Shown here: piece by piece, positions 19,209-29,011 of the stretch
How the letters are laid out: the number at the start of each line of letters is the position of its first letter
Position numbering within the stretch: position 1 is the first letter of the stretch
Source of the DNA: Gnetum montanum
Lineage: Eukaryota > Streptophyta > Gnetopsida > Gnetales > Gnetaceae
Reading direction: 5' to 3'
Length of the DNA: 64,000 nucleotides
Assembly: GCA_015680685.1 (NCBI GenBank)
Contig: MNCI01035277.1
Coordinates: forward strand, 62,001-126,000
Made by a program: the position numbers and the translations under genes
The notes under the pieces: generated by a model
The model's input: only the letters and a program-made list of their open reading frames with translations
Databases searched by the model: none
Told to the model about the DNA's origin: nothing

Positions 19209-22200
19209 ATGTCTTCTTCTTCTTCTCATAAGAGCAATTTACCACCTAGGGATCATATAAAGAACAGTCGACAATCTAAAACACATAACCTAAATTTGCC
19301 AGTGCCTCAACAATATAGGGTGGTATATACTCATCCCGATGAGTATATACTCGATTTTTCTTTTATCCTCCATCAAGATGAATAGATGTGCTAGAGAGAC
19401 TTGCAAGGTAACATTGTGTTACCTCCAGATCGTGCAGTTCCCAACATGCTCCTCCGTGCTTTAGAACAGATCGGCATGACTCAGCTCTATGCTGAATATG
19501 TTGCAAAAAATTTTGACATAAGGGATTACCATCCCACAGCTTTACAACATATGAGGGACTCAAGGCAGGAGAGCCAACATACATTGTTGAAGGACAAAGA
19601 GGTCCCGCACATCCTAAGTGAAATTGGAGATGCTGAACCACTTATAACGGGTTCTCTATTGAAAGATGTTCCCCCTCCTAACGATGGTGAGGAGGTGGGG
19701 TATCAGAACCTACGCTCCACGATACACAACCCTGGTTTTGATTCCCATGAACACCAACTATTCACTGAGGGAACAACAACACATGAAAAGGATGGGCACT
19801 TAGATTGTCATCACGATCGGGGCCGAAGCCACAGAAGAGAAGGTAAGAAACATCGTTATCGCGATGGTTCTCCTTCTTCTTTCCCTTCTTCACATCATTC
19901 ATCCTCTCCTTCCACCTCTGGGCATAGTCATAGAGAGCATAACGATGAGGATAGAGGTAGATAAAATGATAGACCTTAACGAGAGAGTCGAGAGAGAGGA
20001 CAAGGGCATGAACGAAGAGAAAGTAGGGAACAACGGAGACATCATAGACGTCGTGAAAGAGATGATCATGAAGAACCCCTACTTGCCACCCAAAGCATGC
20101 TAAATATAACGGAGGTAGTAAGAATCCAAACAAGGAATTTAAAAGATAGTCGGATCAAACACTTAGACATGAATAACATCCCACGATTCGAAGGAGGAAA
20201 CAACACAGATCCACAAAATCATTTACAGGAATTCCATGATGCCTGCACCTTGAAAAACATAGAGAACGAGTGGCAAAAACTAAAGTTGTTTCCCAGGACA
20301 CTCACCAAGGAAGCAGAGAGTTGGTACTGGTCCTTAGAACCAGAAACCATTAGGAGGTGAAGTACAATGTTAGAACTCTTCAATGATAAATATCAAATGT
20401 ACTCCAGAGTCTCTAACTTGTGTAAGAAAATCCAAGGAGGGAAGCAAGGTACTCATGAACCCTTAGATGCTACTATGGACTGCTACTACGCATTGTTACA
20501 TCATTGCTTAGGCCATGGTTATGCATAGCGGGATCAACTCCACCACATCGTAGATGGGCTAAGGTATGACACTAGGAGAACCCTTGGGACTTATGCCAAA
20601 GGGAGACTATCTAAATTTAGATCCCATGAAGTTCATCGCTTGTTGGAACAAGTAGCCAAAGAATAAGGGGAGCTACGAAAAAGGGAATGTGTAGAAGAAT
20701 ATAACCGTGATCCCTCTCTTTAAAAGAAGGGAGTGAGATTCTGCGATGAAGAGGATGAGTCACCACTTGAAGAGTTGGTGAATAGAAAAACCTTGCCGCT
20801 TCAGAAGTTAACAACAGAAGTATTGGCTAAGGTAGATGAAGTATGGAGCTCCTTAGAAAGTAAAATTGAAACTGTCCTAAAGAGGAGGAACGAAGTAGTG
20901 ACAAGGACAAGAAAAGTGGAGAGATTCAGGCCCTGCATGTGACAACGGTAAGGGGAAAATAACTATCTCCAATGTGGTTATGGATTCAGACACAGACGAT
21001 GATGGTGGATCTGAGATCTACCAATATGACCATCCTAAGGGATGTTGTTCAATCATCTTACATTTACAAGAGTCTGGGGTGTATGCACTCAACCTAAGAC
21101 TCAACAGATGACAGACACCCCGAAGGTTACCTTATCCCCAAGGTAACCCAAGATAGTTCCACCAACCTTGGATGTACTATCCAAGTGGAACTCCACCACA
21201 ACCCATTAGGCAACATTAGTAGTGGCAATACCCACATTCATGGGGGATGCCACCGCCAAAACATTAGTACCCTTACTAGTAGCCAGACCCATATGGTTAC
21301 TACGTGCAGCAACCGATTTCTCCAAGTGACTCTATGGGTCACACAACTCCCCACCGTCACTACCAAGTTTAGGGGTACTTTAGAAGGACCCCTTCTCCTT
21401 CGAGAAACACTCCATATCCATACCATCCTCCTAATCCGTCTGCACCTATTCCATCGGTAGTTCCCATACCTCCTGCTCCAACAATGCAAGGGGAACTCCC
21501 GACTCAACCACATCAATGAAATGCTATGAGAGTCATAAACATTCAACTTGCTGCTGGTTCTGACAATCGAAAAAAGAGAAGACCTTTCTTCAGAACCAAA
21601 AGCCCAGACAAGCTCTCACAACAACAAGCGATTGAGTCTAGGTACACTTCTCTAACAAATAAAGCTTCGGAGCTCCCTTCCATCCAACAAAAGAGCTTCA
21701 CGCATACGGTTATGTTAACACATACCGTAACCGATTGGATCAAGGTAGGTCACCTTCCTAGGAAACTCTCTGATCCTGGAAGCCCCATAATCTATCTACA
21801 AGTTGCTAGAAAAGAACCTCATAAGGTTCTTCTTGACTCAGGTTCTGGAGTCAACTTAATTTCACAAGAAATGTATCACGCCTGAAACCTACCCCAACTT
21901 AAGAAGAGCAACATCCAACTAGAGCTTCCAGACTAGTCCATCACCATTCCCTTGGGATTGGTGGAGGACATCGTTACCATTGTGTGTGGTTGGTCCTACC
22001 CAGCTGATTTCCTGGTGATTGAAGTCAACAACAACAAAGGGAACTTCCCAATTATAACGGGAAGGGCATGGCTGAGTATAGTAAATGCATGCCTAGGAAT
22101 TCGTGATCTTTCCTTGGAAATCTCTAAGGTAAACATTTATGGAAAGATCGAGACAAGGAAAGTTCCATGCATCACATACAATGATTCATTGGGTGATGAC

Positions 22201-22335
22201 ATGGAGGAATGCACAACATCTCCTCCATGCAATAGGTGTACCCTTGAAACTGTGAGACAAAGATGCCTGTATGTAGCAACCACACAACAAGTAGTAGACA
22301 CCCCGTGGTTGACAGTTACTAGAAAGAGCAACTGA
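19209..22335 (+). pseudogene. gag-pro: gag-protease of element D
   Basis: Starts MSSSSSHKSNLPP at 19209. Stops at 19383 and 19392. Then comes an N-terminal region (VPNMLLRALEQIGMTQLYAE), a His/Arg/Ser-rich linker (19800-20080), and the Gag core NNIPRFEGG, QNHLQEFHDACTL, WQKLKLFPRTL, AESWYWSLEP, with YYALLHHCLGHG near 20490. Around 21030 the zinc knuckle position reads SEIYQYDHPKGCC, so both first cysteines are lost. After a Pro/Tyr-rich stretch in a shifted frame, the protease reads VLLDSGSGVNLISQEMY (21829-21879) with catalytic Asp in DSGSG, and later FPIITGRAWLSIV (22048-22086), the usual second motif. About ten stops in total. The usual continuation into reverse transcriptase is absent. 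Confidence 0.8.
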
Positions 22336-22512
22336 AAAATATGCATGGAACGAACTGGGGAAATAACCCATGCCACCAATGAAGGCATAGACACATTGGA
22401 ATATGAGCATCGCCAACTTCCACCCCTTAATCTAAGAACATCAATTAGGAGAAGTTGGGCACTTTTACAAAATTCAAACAAACGCTAATTATTTCAGATC
22501 TCTCCTTTGCAA
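22336..22512 (+). other. End of D protease region
   Basis: Decayed coding remnant after CNRCTLETV (about 22230). No reverse-transcriptase motif. Leads into the G-tract at 22513. Confidence 0.35.
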
Positions 22513-22528
22513 TTTAGTTATGGGGGAG
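22513..22528 (+). promoter_or_regulatory. Polypurine-like G-tract of D (after protease)
   Basis: TTTAGTTATGGGGGAG, like the true polypurine tract at 24369-24382 (TTCAGTCATGGGGGTA). Confidence 0.45.
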
Positions 22529-22574
22529 ATGGCCACCTATGCTAATCATTTGGGGCCCTAAGTTCTTTTTAGTT

Positions 22575-22692
22575 TTTTTTTACACGTTTTTGTTTTCCAC
22601 GTTTTTGTTTTACACATTTTTGTTTTACACCTTTTTGTTTTACACATTTTTGTTTTACACGTTTTTGTTTTACACGTTTTTGACAAAGTCTT
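22575..22692 (+). repeat. Degenerate tandem repeat, unit TTTTTGTTTTACACG (15 bp, about seven copies)
   Basis: Near-exact 15-bp units with one-base changes (ACACGTTTTTGTTTTCC, ACATTTTTGTTTTACACC). It creates a meaningless open frame of YTFLF repeats. Less regular stretches with the same word sit at the same place in A, B1, F1, F2 and H. Confidence 0.85.
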
Positions 22693-22759
22693 TGCTGTTT
22701 TACAAATATCTTGAACATTTTTTTTTTACAAATTTCTTTAACTCTTCTTGTTTTTGTTT

Positions 22760-22946
22760 NNNNNNNNNNNNNNNNNNNNNNNNNNNNNNNNNNNNNNNNN
22801 NNNNNNNNNNNNNNNNNNNNNNNNNNNNNNNNNNNNNNNNNNNNNNNNNNNNNNNNNNNNNNNNNNNNNNNNNNNNNNNNNNNNNNNNNNNNNNNNNNNN
22901 NNNNNNNNNNNNNNNNNNNNNNNNNNNNNNNNNNNNNNNNNNNNNN
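22760..22946. other. Assembly gap (187 n)
   Basis: Run of n just after the TTTTGTTTTACAC repeats of D. The true length is unknown. Confidence 0.99.
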
Positions 22947-23977
22947 AGGGTGTGACTTCAAGGGAACTTGATGCATTTGTGTTGGCCATTCTCTTGGGTG
23001 CTTGGATGTTTTCTTCTTGATTTTTCTTGTCACTTCGACGTTACCTAATTATCGGGAAGCTGAGCAATAAAAATAACAAAGTCTTTGCATGGTGTGGTTC
23101 TCACGCATAAACACATAAAACATCAAAAAAAACCGTGAGAATTCAAAGCACACCCCTTAGACAAAATAATCCCTTGGGCTACAAGCACTGGTTATGGAAC
23201 TAAAATAAAAATGTTCCCTCTAACTAAGGCCCTTCTCACTTCCCACTCTCTCCTCCTTGTTTCATTGGAATGGTGGTGACTCTTGGGTGAAGGCATTCTT
23301 GTTACTTCAAGGGGATGGATTGGTCGAATGCATTAATGCAAAGTCACTGGAAGTGGATTGTTTGAGGCTAGAGTTGGAATGAGATTTGCTAAGTCACATT
23401 AATCATGACACACACAAGGGACTATACACCACCTTGTTCTTGGGATTCCATTCCATTCTCTTCTCTTCATCCTTCTCTCCATTATTCACCTCATTGCTGG
23501 TTGTATCATTAGTGTATATTTTAGTGGATGCATTGTTTTCTTTTTGATAAATTCTTGCAGTTAAGACTTTAACTCTTATTCCAAATGAAATTTCCAGAGC
23601 CTACGGACTCTTTGCATGTGGATTTGTTAGGGCATTAAGGGCATGAGCCTACTTTGGGGAGGATCCACTGACATTCCTCTTTGGTGAACCAGTTAAATTC
23701 TTTCCTTTAACATTTTTGCAATCTATTTTATTTTGTTCATTTCCATCTTGACATCCATTTCATCAACGTTATAGTTGTCTCTTTTCCCTCATCTTTCTTG
23801 TTCCTTTTCTTTCTCCATTTTAACGCTACTGGAGGTTTACGATTAGTCATGGGGGTAAAGGCCAAATTTTTTTGATTTTCTCCTAACCCCTACACCTTCA
23901 GTAGTCACCAATATTATATCTCCAGATTCGTATCAGCCATACCACAACCTAGCCAATGGAACTTTTACCGAAGTAAG
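22947..23977 (+). other. Untranslated interior of D and ORF2 leader
   Basis: No gene. It contains the conserved block 23599-23672 (GGCATGAGCCTACTTTGGGG then AGGATCCAC) and a second G-tract ATTAGTCATGGGGGTA (23843-23858) before the intron-like segment. No GATATC array is present here, unlike A, C and E. Confidence 0.5.
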
Positions 23978-24370
23978 GTATCCACTGCATTGAAATTCAT
24001 TTACCCTTGTTAATATAAAGACTGTGTTGTGTGTGCAAATGGCAATCATGCAACAACGAATTAGATTTGGAGAGAACACTTGGAATGGAACAGTACTGAA
24101 GCAGCTATGCAAGGAGCAATATCGATAGCACGCTTACGGATGGACAACAAAAGGCGTAATCTTGGCGTTTCCAGTAGCAAAACTTCTTTCTCTCTCTCTC
24201 TCTCTCAAGCTGCCAAATAAGGCTTGATTTCAATGTAATAAGGTGTTCACTCGTTGTCATGAACACTAGTTTTATCAAGTATTGTAATGATGATCCATTC
24301 ACAAGTCATCCCATTAGTTTCATTTTGAGTCGATATTATTGTAAGGAACTCGAGAATGAGTTTTTATTCA
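23978..24370 (+). pseudogene. Remnant of ORF2 leader intron and start in D
   Basis: GAAGTAAG|GTATCC at 23978 and GTGTGCAA|ATGGCA at 24039 match the intron borders of A, C and E, but the acceptor AG has become AA. Only about 330 bp with no recognisable ORF2 domain follow before the polypurine tract. It includes a (TC)n run at 24186-24206. ORF2 is deleted. Confidence 0.45.
24186..24206 (+). repeat. (TC)n microsatellite
   Basis: About ten TC units in D. Confidence 0.9.
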
Positions 24371-24382
24371 GTCATGGGGGTA
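24369..24382 (+). promoter_or_regulatory. Polypurine tract of element D
   Basis: TCAGTCATGGGGGTA directly before LTR start TGATGGGATG. Confidence 0.7.
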
Positions 24383-24510
24383 TGATGGGATGCGATATTT
24401 CATGGGCCACGATATCGCATCCCACGCGATATCGTGTCCGCCACAATATTGCGTCGTCCCCCGTGATATTGTGTATGCGATATCACTGTGTGCCGCCAAG
24501 TCTATAAATA
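24383..24510 (+). promoter_or_regulatory. Core promoter of D, 3' LTR (expanded palindrome array)
   Basis: About six GATATC-related words between the LTR start and the TATA box. The 5' LTR has three in the same interval. Confidence 0.6.
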
Positions 24511-25230
24511 AGAGGTGGCTCTCCCTTGTTTCTCATCCTAGGATTAGACCATAGTGAAACTCTGGCAGTTTGATCCCTCCAGAGATAGAATATTTTCCAT
24601 GTGCCCACAGTAGGAACTCCAAAGTGAACGGATCTTTATTCGAGTAGACATTGTACCTGAATACAAGTTTGTGTACGGCAATAAAGACGAACTTCTTGGA
24701 TAAACCTTGTAGTGCATGGAATAGGCTAATTAGGATTTTATTTATTTTTATTTACTATTTATCATATTTACATGCTTTATTAGTGATTAAATCTTTGTCA
24801 ACCCTTCTCTCCTAGTTAAGTGCCTCAGTACAACTGCTTCGAGCACGTGCGTTACGCGTGGTGATCCCAGCAATGACTAGCATTTGGTAACCATGGATGC
24901 ATTGGTTCAGGGTGTAAACGGTAAGTGGGAATGGATGCTAACGCTAGGTTAATTAAGACTTAGTTAGTTAGTTAGAGTTAGTAATTAGTCTCTTCAACCC
25001 TTCACCTCAATAGCATAGGAGATAAAACCATAAACGACATAAAAATCATATACCTCAGACTTACTTAACCATACATCGTGAAAAATACAAGTAAGTCTGG
25101 GAAGACATGAATAATTAACCTTAAGTATTCCGTGATGCGTGTAGGCACTTAGTCTGCAGAGTTCGATTGGATCGTGCATGTTACACTCGTATTCGTATGG
25201 TTGAGTGTAGGGGTACCTCGCCACTCATCA
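24383..25230 (+). repeat. 3' LTR of element D (848 bp)
   Basis: Starts TGATGGGATGCGATATTTCA. About 53 bp longer than the 5' LTR because of extra GATATC-like words (ACGATATCGCATCCCACGCG, ATATCGTGTCCGCCACAATA, TTGCGTCGTCCCCCGTGATA, TTGTGTATGCGATATCAC). TATAAATA at 24503-24510. Ends CCTCGCCACTCATCA. Confidence 0.9.
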
Positions 25231-25235
25231 CTATG

Positions 25236-27090
25236 ATTCAAATCTACAACATCATTTATAGGCCTTCCATGATGCTTGTGTGCTCAACAATGTGGAAAAT
25301 AAATGGAAAAAGCTTAAGTTCTTTCCTAGGACACTAATCGATAAAGCCAAAATGTGGTATAGGTCATTGGAACCAGATTTGATCAAATGATGGTCAACCA
25401 TGTTAGAAATTTTCACTAAAAGATACTAGACCTATGTGCAAGTGTCCACCTTGAGGAGACAAATCCAAGGATGTAAACAAGAACAATAGGAACCCTTGGA
25501 CATGGCCTTAGATAGATACTATGCCTTACTAAATAAATGTCCAGGTCATAGGTTCTTTGAGAAAGAGCAAACACTTCACATTGTAGATGGGCTTAGTAAT
25601 GAAATAAGGGTGAACCTTGGAAAGTATGCCTGAGGATAACTATATAAGCTCCAAGGCTACCAAGTCAAAGAACTAATAGAGCATCTAGCAAAAGAAGAGA
25701 GAGAATTATCTAAATGGGAGAATGCCAAAGCATTTGAGTGGGACCCAACTCTAGAAACAACAAGGGTCTAAAGCCACAATGAAGAGGAAACAACCAAGTC
25801 TAAAAGGGTGATATAGTCCCAACCTTTGTCAATACAGAAATTGATAGATGATATTGAGGTAAAGAATAATAAGATGACCATATGGGAAATTGAACAAAGT
25901 GTGAATTTAGAAGACACTATTGGGGAAAGGGTCATCCAAGATAAAATTGGCAATCAAAACAAACAGAGGGCACAGAAGTCAAAAATAATCAAGAACACTA
26001 TTTGGTAGCCAGGGAGAATGGCTAAGGGTAATGAGGCCAAAGGCTCAACTACAGATAATGAGGATGGATGTGATCTCTATTTATATGACCATCCAAAGGG
26101 CCATTGCCTAATCTTGTCACATCTATATGAGCAATGGATAGGGAAGCTACATCCAAAATTCATACAAAGGTATTGGTTTAGGTCCATTCCTATTCTACAA
26201 GGTAATTATGGACAACCCCATGATCCATTATACTATCCTAAGGGGAGCTATTACCAACCTCAACACTTTGCTCCACTGCAGTGGCAAAACTCACAAGTGT
26301 GGGAAAGGTCACCATCTAGCCAACCACATCCTCCCTGTCTGCCAAAACCAAATGCCTACTATGTTCAACATCTTGTTTTTCCAACCAGTTCTAAATCCTC
26401 TGCTTCCAATTGCTATTATCACTCTCGTGAGTACCATTGATCCATGTCTTCTCGTGAGGGATCACCACCTCAAACTTCTCCTCACCTTGGTATTCTCATC
26501 CTTTACCTCCTTCTACACTACCATTAGATGTATCAAATGATTCTGCATCACAGTGCTAACCAAATGATGTAACTTGTGCTATTACTATTAACAAAAGTAG
26601 GTTCCCTTCATAATGTTGGAAGTGTTCCTTCTTTAGGCATGACTATAAGAAGAAGAATCACACTTCTGAACCTACTTCACCTTCCAAACTAGCCTAAGAA
26701 AAACCTAGTGCCACACCTTCCTTAGCTCCATCAATAGCCCCTGTCACTATATCTAGGTCTCTACCTAATGCTCCAATATGCACACAATCCAATGAATTCA
26801 CCAATGTGAAGGAACACACAGATCTATGCATACTGCCATATAGTCAAGGGTGCCATAGTGGGTCAAATGTCCCTAGTAATGTACACATACCATCTAACCT
26901 ACCCCACTATGCTTTCTATAATTAGGTGTGTGACCAAAAATTTCTATACCTAGCCACCATACCACCTATAGACACCTAGTGCCTAGGGCATGATAGGCCC
27001 CTAATGTTTCATACATGCATGGATCCTATTCATCCACTTATTAATCCTAGCCATGACCAAATGTTTAGTTGTGGGGGTCACCCCCCATTC
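25236..27090 (+). pseudogene. gag: gag of element C, C-terminal part
   Basis: Resumes after the CTATG duplication with QHHLxAFHDACVLNNVENKW, LKFFPRTLIDKAKMWYRSLE, STMLEIFTKRY and YYALLNKCPGHRF. Zinc-knuckle position CDLYLYDHPKGHC (26069-26107) has the second Cys changed to Tyr. A second knuckle-like CWKCSFFRHDYKKKNH follows near 26610. The tail reads NLPHYAFYN and GGHPPF before a stop near 27090, like the end of A gag. Many stops. No protease. Confidence 0.75.
27064..27077 (+). promoter_or_regulatory. Polypurine-like G-tract at end of C gag
   Basis: TTTAGTTGTGGGGG followed by TCACCCCCC, giving the near-palindrome GGGGGTCACCCCC. Confidence 0.45.
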
Positions 27091-28429
27091 TAATTTCCAG
27101 GATTCTTGAGTGTTATTTTATCTTTTTGTTTTACAATTTTTGTCATTTCTCTATTACTTTTATTTCTATTTCTTTTACTTTTTCTAATTATTATTTTTAA
27201 TTTTTTGTTGTAATCTCGATCATGAATAAGTTGATCATGTTGCCCATTCAGGTGATATTTTTCTCTATGTTACCTAGTCATAAGGAATTGATTATTCAGA
27301 CATTGAGACCATGACATCCACCCACCTATTCCATTAATAAGAGGTTTATGCTCTAGTCACAATGGTCCTCTTTTTCATCATTCAACTATAAATAATTTGA
27401 TAATCATTGTGTCTGGAAATATGAGTGAAGGATCAAGGTGGAATGACAAGGGTGTGACATTATTGGGATTCGTCGATTCTCTTTGGCTACTTTTGTATGT
27501 TTTATCATGTTGCTGAGGTTGTAACTATATCCTTGTAGATCTAATGGAAAATGGAAGTAAGAGTAGCTCAAATGGCACTAAATAAGCTTAAATGGGTTCC
27601 ACTAGAAAGAAATGTACCCATGCCTAAAGGTAGGTGACTTCATAGAGCCAAAAAAAAGAAGAAGGAGAGAAAGAAAGTGAGCCATTATGACACTCCCCTC
27701 CTACTCGTCCCTTGAACAAAATGCCAAGTGATGTTACTCCTTGCAACTTTGGTAGGATTGTGGTTGTTTGTCGATGGGATGAAGCAATGTAGTGTCACTG
27801 CAATGTGGTATGGACTTGGTTTGGAACTTGGAAAGTCAAAAACATGATTATTTAACCACTAATTACACACAAGATTCATCATTAGAAACCTCATGTCTCA
27901 ATTTCTTCGATCCCTTCTGCGTCCATTCCATCTCATTGTCTAAGTGTTCATAACTTATGGATGGTGTAATGTAGCATTATTATCTTAACTCGGTGGTTTT
28001 AACATGTGTACCTTATTCATAGGTATATGTTGCATTCAACTTCTCTAATGCCTATAGACATTAAAGGTGTGGTTCCACAAGGGCATCATAGGCCAGAGCC
28101 TACTTTTGGGAGGACCCACTTGTTTAACATTTGTAACTTGTTCCTATTACACATGATGCATTATTTTACACCCTTTGACTACTTACCTAAGTGAACTATC
28201 CTTTCCCTTATCATTTTAATCAGTTGTTTGTCAACAAGTACTATACACCCTTCGTCCTAGCCCTCTTTCACAAATTTTCATATATGATCCCACCATGACA
28301 TACTTCTGGTGCTTGAAAATTAATTTTCTAAATACACCAAAGCTTCCAATTTAATCCCCAATCCTTCATTACATATTGAAAATGTATTATTCCCACTCAG
28401 TCCTTGCATTTAATGCATTTCGGTGGGGA
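27091..28429 (+). other. Untranslated interior of C
   Basis: No gene. A TTTTTGTTTTAC/TTTCTATTAC-rich stretch (27115-27215), the conserved block at 28068-28126 (AAGGGCATCATAGGCCAGAG then CTACTTTTGGGAGGACCCAC), and AT-rich sequence matching E 45210-46545. Confidence 0.5.
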
Positions 28430-28505
28430 TGCAATATCACATCCAATGTGATACCAGGTACCCGATATTGGGCACACGATATCACATCTCCCCTACCTAT
28501 ATATA
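28430..28505 (+). promoter_or_regulatory. Internal promoter of C: GATATC array and TATA upstream of ORF2
   Basis: GCAATATCACATCCAATGTG, ATACCAGGTACCCGATATTG, GGCACACGATATCACATC, then CTACCTATATATAC (TATA about 28498-28505). Same layout as in A (7700-7800) and E (46547-46617). Confidence 0.55.
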
Positions 28506-28678
28506 CTAATGACCCCACCTACTTCAAGTTCATTTCTTTCATTTTACATTAGGGGAGTTGTTGAAAATTTCCTTTGTGACTTAGAGCTTTACATCTCCAT
28601 CTTCTATGCGCAATATCTTGCTCCCTAACATTCCTATTTTAATTTTGTTTGATCCTAGTTGAACACAGAGTGTTCTAC

Positions 28679-28693
28679 TTAGTTGTGGGGGAG
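28679..28693 (+). promoter_or_regulatory. Second polypurine-like G-tract of C (ORF2 leader)
   Basis: TTAGTTGTGGGGGAG, between the internal TATA box and the leader intron. Confidence 0.45.
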
Positions 28694-28949
28694 TACTTTA
28701 GTGGGAAGTGTGCATAATTTTTTTCAAAATTTGCCATTTTTTGAAGGATATCATAGGGGTAAGAAATTCAATTTTTACCAAAGAAAACTTATGTGTTTAA
28801 ATTCCAAGCTAAATTTTGTCAATCACCCAGGCCACCCAAATGATTGTAAGGTCACCAATAACACCTTTTGGAGCCACTTCTCGAAAATATTTCTAACTCT
28901 AAAAATCACACTATGCAATTATGGATTATTAATTAAGGCAATGAATAAG

Positions 28950-29011
28950 GTATGAATTGATAAAAATTTCTCTACACAACCTTATTAATAATGATTTTTG
29001 TGTGATTATAG
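28950..29011 (+). other. Leader intron of C ORF2 (62 nt, GT-AG)
   Basis: ATGAATAAG|GTATGAATTG ... TGTGATTATAG|ATGGCC. Identical layout in E. Confidence 0.65.

Larger units (their letters stand above)
18268..25230 (+). mobile_element. Element D: complete LTR retrotransposon, gag-protease only (7.0 kb)
   Basis: Plus-strand element in the gag of C, with TG...CA LTRs (18268-19062, 24383-25230), a perfect CTATG target duplication, primer site TTGGTGTCGTTGCTGGGGA and a polypurine tract. It codes for Gag and an aspartic protease (19209-22335). It then jumps straight to the post-integrase type of untranslated sequence (TTTAGTTATGGGGGAGATGG), with no reverse transcriptase or integrase. ORF2 is reduced to a short remnant. 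A run of n (22760-22946) hides part of the interior. It inserted after the 21-kb duplication because the sister copy E lacks it. Confidence 0.9.

Noticed and set aside
19363-19641. Minus-strand frame in D
   Set aside because: It is a shadow of the plus-strand Gag of D.
22539-22955. Open frame with repeated YTFLF on the plus strand, and its reverse
   Set aside because: It is a by-product of the 15-bp T-rich tandem repeat and runs into the n gap. No protein family resembles it.
28430-28505. Internal palindrome/TATA block as a solo LTR inserted in the element
   Set aside because: There are no TG...CA ends or target duplication, and the block has the same place and flanks in A, C and E.
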